Assembly: GCF_002343915.1 (NCBI RefSeq)
Contig: NZ_NETK01000001.1
Coordinates: forward strand, 9,448,001-9,512,000
Direction of reading: 5' to 3'
Origin: Nannocystis exedens
GTDB lineage: Bacteria > Myxococcota_A > Polyangia > Nannocystales > Nannocystaceae
Length of the DNA: 64,000 nt
Shown: piece after piece, positions 62,608 to 64,000 of the stretch
Layout: each line of letters opens with the position of its first letter
Numbering within the stretch: position 1 is the first letter of the stretch
Translations under genes and position numbers: made by a program
Notes under the pieces: model-generated
Seen by the model: only the letters and a program-made list of their open reading frames with translations
Told to the model about the DNA's origin: nothing
Database searches by the model: none

Positions 62608-62967
62608 ATGAAAGTCGTCGTGGCGAAGTCGATTCGAGTCTTCTACGGCAAGGAGCACGGCCTTTTGGGGCGTTCGCGCCTCGACTTCAAGTGGGGCATC
62701 AACCCGCCGATCTCGCCGCTGTCGATCGTCCACGTGTCGGCCGCGGAGGCGACCGACTACGGCTCGGCCTACGTCATCGGCCCCCACGGTCAGACGCAGC
62801 AGGACTACATCTTCTCGCTCGGCGACGCGGACGTGTGGGTGTCGAACGTGTCGCCGCACTCGGGCGGGGTGGCGTTCATCCTCCACGTCGGCGCGCCGGC
62901 GCCGGTCGACGTGGTGGTGACGATCACGGTCGAGGACGGTACGCCCCAGCAATTCCGGGCGCCGTGA
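62608..62967 (+). CDS. Small beta-rich protein of unknown function
   Basis: The protein has 119 residues with no signal peptide and no Cys. Alternating hydrophobic strands such as SPLSIVHVSAAEATDYGSAY and ADVWVSNVSPHSGGVAFILHV, then VDVVVTITVED, suggest a compact beta-sandwich. I do not recognise the family. Its base composition is a little lower in GC than neighbouring genes, with AAG, ATC and TAC codons common in the first half. ATG 62608 is preceded by no clear Shine-Dalgarno. It stands alone before the oxidoreductase gene. Confidence 0.6.
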   Translation: MKVVVAKSIRVFYGKEHGLLGRSRLDFKWGINPPISPLSIVHVSAAEATDYGSAYVIGPHGQTQQDYIFSLGDADVWVSNVSPHSGGVAFILHVGAPAPVDVVVTITVEDGTPQQFRAP

Positions 62968-63005
62968 TCGCGCCGGACCCGCTCGCGGGCGCACCGTCGG
63001 ATGCG

Positions 63006-63011
63006 TACACT
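63006..63011 (+). promoter_or_regulatory. -10-like TACACT ahead of the oxidoreductase gene
   Basis: TACACT ends 9 bp before ATG 63021. Confidence 0.35.
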
Positions 63012-63020
63012 CGGCGGGCC

Positions 63021-64000
63021 ATGACGACCATGCGAGCCTACGTGATGACGCGCTACGGCGGCCCCGAGGCGGCCGAGCTGCGCGAGGTGCCAGTGCCGGA
63101 GCCGGGGGCGGGCGAGCTGCGGATCCGCGTCCACGCGGCGGGCCTCAACCCGGTCGACTACAAGATCCGCGAGGGCCAGCTGCGGGTCATCCGCCGCTAT
63201 CCGCTGCCGATCGTGATGGGCAACGAACTGGCCGGGGTGGTCGAGGCGTGCGGGCCGGGGGTGAAGCAGTTCGCGCCCGGCGACCGCGTGTTCGCGCGGG
63301 TCGACAAGGACGCGCTCGGGGCGTTCGCCGAGTACGCGTGCGTCGCCGAGTCGCTGGTGGCGAGGATGCCGGCGCGGCTCGACTTCGCGACCGCGGCCGC
63401 GGTGCCGCTGGCGGGGCTGACGGCCCTGCAGGGGCTGCGCGACGAGCTGCACGCGGGGCCGGGGCAGCGGCTGTTCATCCCCGGCGGGGCCGGCGGGGTC
63501 GGCACGTTCGCGCTGCAGCTGGCCAAGCGGTTCGGCGCGGAGGTCGCGACCACGGCGTCGCCGCGCGGCGAGGCGATGGTTCGCCGCCTCGGCGCCGACG
63601 TGGTCGTCGATTACACCAGGCAGCCCTTCGAAGCGGTGCTGAAGGACTACGACGGGGCCTTCGACCTGGTCGGCGGCGACACGCTGACGCGCTCGTTCGC
63701 GGTGGTGAAGCCGGGCGGGTTGGTGCTGTCGATCGCGGGGGTGCCGGAGCCCGAGACGGCGCGCAAGGACCTCGGGCGCGGGCCCGGGCTGGCGGCGCTG
63801 TTCTGGGCGGCGAGCCTGGGGCTGCGCCTGCGCGGCCGCGCCCGCAAGGTCCGCTACCGCTATCTGTTCATGCACCCGAGCGGCCCCGACCTGGCCGACC
63901 TCGCGCGCCGGATCGACGACGGCACGCTCGAGGTGGTGGTCGACCGCGTGGTCCCGTTCGCGCAGATCGGCGAGGCGTTCGCGCACCTCGAGGCCGGCCA
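63021..64000 (+). CDS. NADP-dependent quinone-oxidoreductase-like MDR protein (3' end cut by window)
   Basis: The first 326 codons are present and the frame runs off the window. The protein starts MTTMRAYVMTRYGGPEAAEL. GLNPVDYKIREGQ and MGNELAGVVEACGP are the GroES-like half. FIPGGAGGVGTFALQLAKRFGAEV (about residues 154-177) is the NADPH-binding Rossmann loop. The zinc-binding Cys residues of true alcohol dehydrogenases are absent, so it belongs to the zinc-free quinone oxidoreductase-like group. Only a short C-terminal end should be missing. M4 is an alternative start. The substrate is unknown. Confidence 0.85.
   Translation, partial: MTTMRAYVMTRYGGPEAAELREVPVPEPGAGELRIRVHAAGLNPVDYKIREGQLRVIRRYPLPIVMGNELAGVVEACGPGVKQFAPGDRVFARVDKDALGAFAEYACVAESLVARMPARLDFATAAAVPLAGLTALQGLRDELHAGPGQRLFIPGGAGGVGTFALQLAKRFGAEVATTASPRGEAMVRRLGADVVVDYTRQPFEAVLKDYDGAFDLVGGDTLTRSFAVVKPGGLVLSIAGVPEPETARKDLGRGPGLAALFWAASLGLRLRGRARKVRYRYLFMHPSGPDLADLARRIDDGTLEVVVDRVVPFAQIGEAFAHLEAG

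Overview
The window is very GC-rich, densely coding, and has no rRNA or tRNA gene that I could find. The gene content points to a myxobacterium (Myxococcota). There are large eukaryote-like Ser/Thr kinases, one with TPRs and one carrying a TIR domain. There is also an FHA-coupled sigma-54 activator, many small Cys-rich lipoproteins, and an alpha-2-macroglobulin. A Nannocystis/Plesiocystis-type relative is my best guess, but this is inference without any database search.

Layout. Positions 1-8.8 kb hold a cut PHP-family hydrolase, a DUF1571 exported protein, a fused membrane/spermidine-synthase-like protein, a macrolide 2'-phosphotransferase, a twin-CX3C secreted protein, an FAH-family hydrolase, an LPG-synthase/flippase-like membrane protein and a stand-alone Fis-type helix-turn-helix protein. 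Positions 9-13.5 kb hold a potassium uptake locus read right to left: two tandem KtrB paralogues of identical length and an RCK_N-only KtrA. Positions 13.5-24.7 kb hold a lipoprotein, a 1 kb stretch without genes, a DMT transporter, inorganic pyrophosphatase, the FHA/sigma-54 regulator, a feruloyl-CoA synthase-like enzyme, a frameshifted lipoprotein, a phosphate-porin-like protein and a KGG-repeat protein. Positions 24.9-39 kb hold the alpha-2-macroglobulin, an endonuclease/exonuclease/phosphatase-family protein, a TetR regulator, an alpha/beta hydrolase, a GCS2-CBS ligase coupled to an aspartoacylase-like protein, and a frameshifted leucine-rich lipoprotein. Positions 39-49.3 kb hold a serine hydrolase, a coiled-coil membrane protein, an epoxide hydrolase with a decayed copy beside it, an esterase, a WYL regulator and an HExxH lipoprotein. 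Positions 49.3-64 kb hold mfd, a kinase-TIR-kinase gene followed by an L7/L12-like protein and a CxxC protein, a kinase-TPR protein, a small lipoprotein, a TruC-like pseudouridine synthase, a small beta-rich protein and a cut quinone-oxidoreductase-like gene.

Two things stand out. First, about 50 loci spread over the window carry a palindromic 14-nt repeat, roughly CATGTCC-N4-GGA. It occurs as pairs or as tandem arrays of up to six units at exactly 14-bp phase. It lies both between genes and inside reading frames, sometimes supplying start codons or sitting on conserved protein motifs. Second, the gene at 53763-56834 fuses zinc ribbon, kinase, TIR, coiled coil, second kinase and a C-terminal membrane anchor. 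It is followed 14 bp later by a full-length ribosomal L7/L12 homologue and 9 bp after that by a small CxxC protein. I know of no described system with this layout.

Regulation. At least eleven genes have a TAnnnT hexamer only 6-9 bp before a start codon and no Shine-Dalgarno sequence, which suggests leaderless or nearly leaderless transcripts. Other genes have a clear GGAG-type site. Several intergenic regions also carry degenerate tandem repeats with units of about 50-85 bp.
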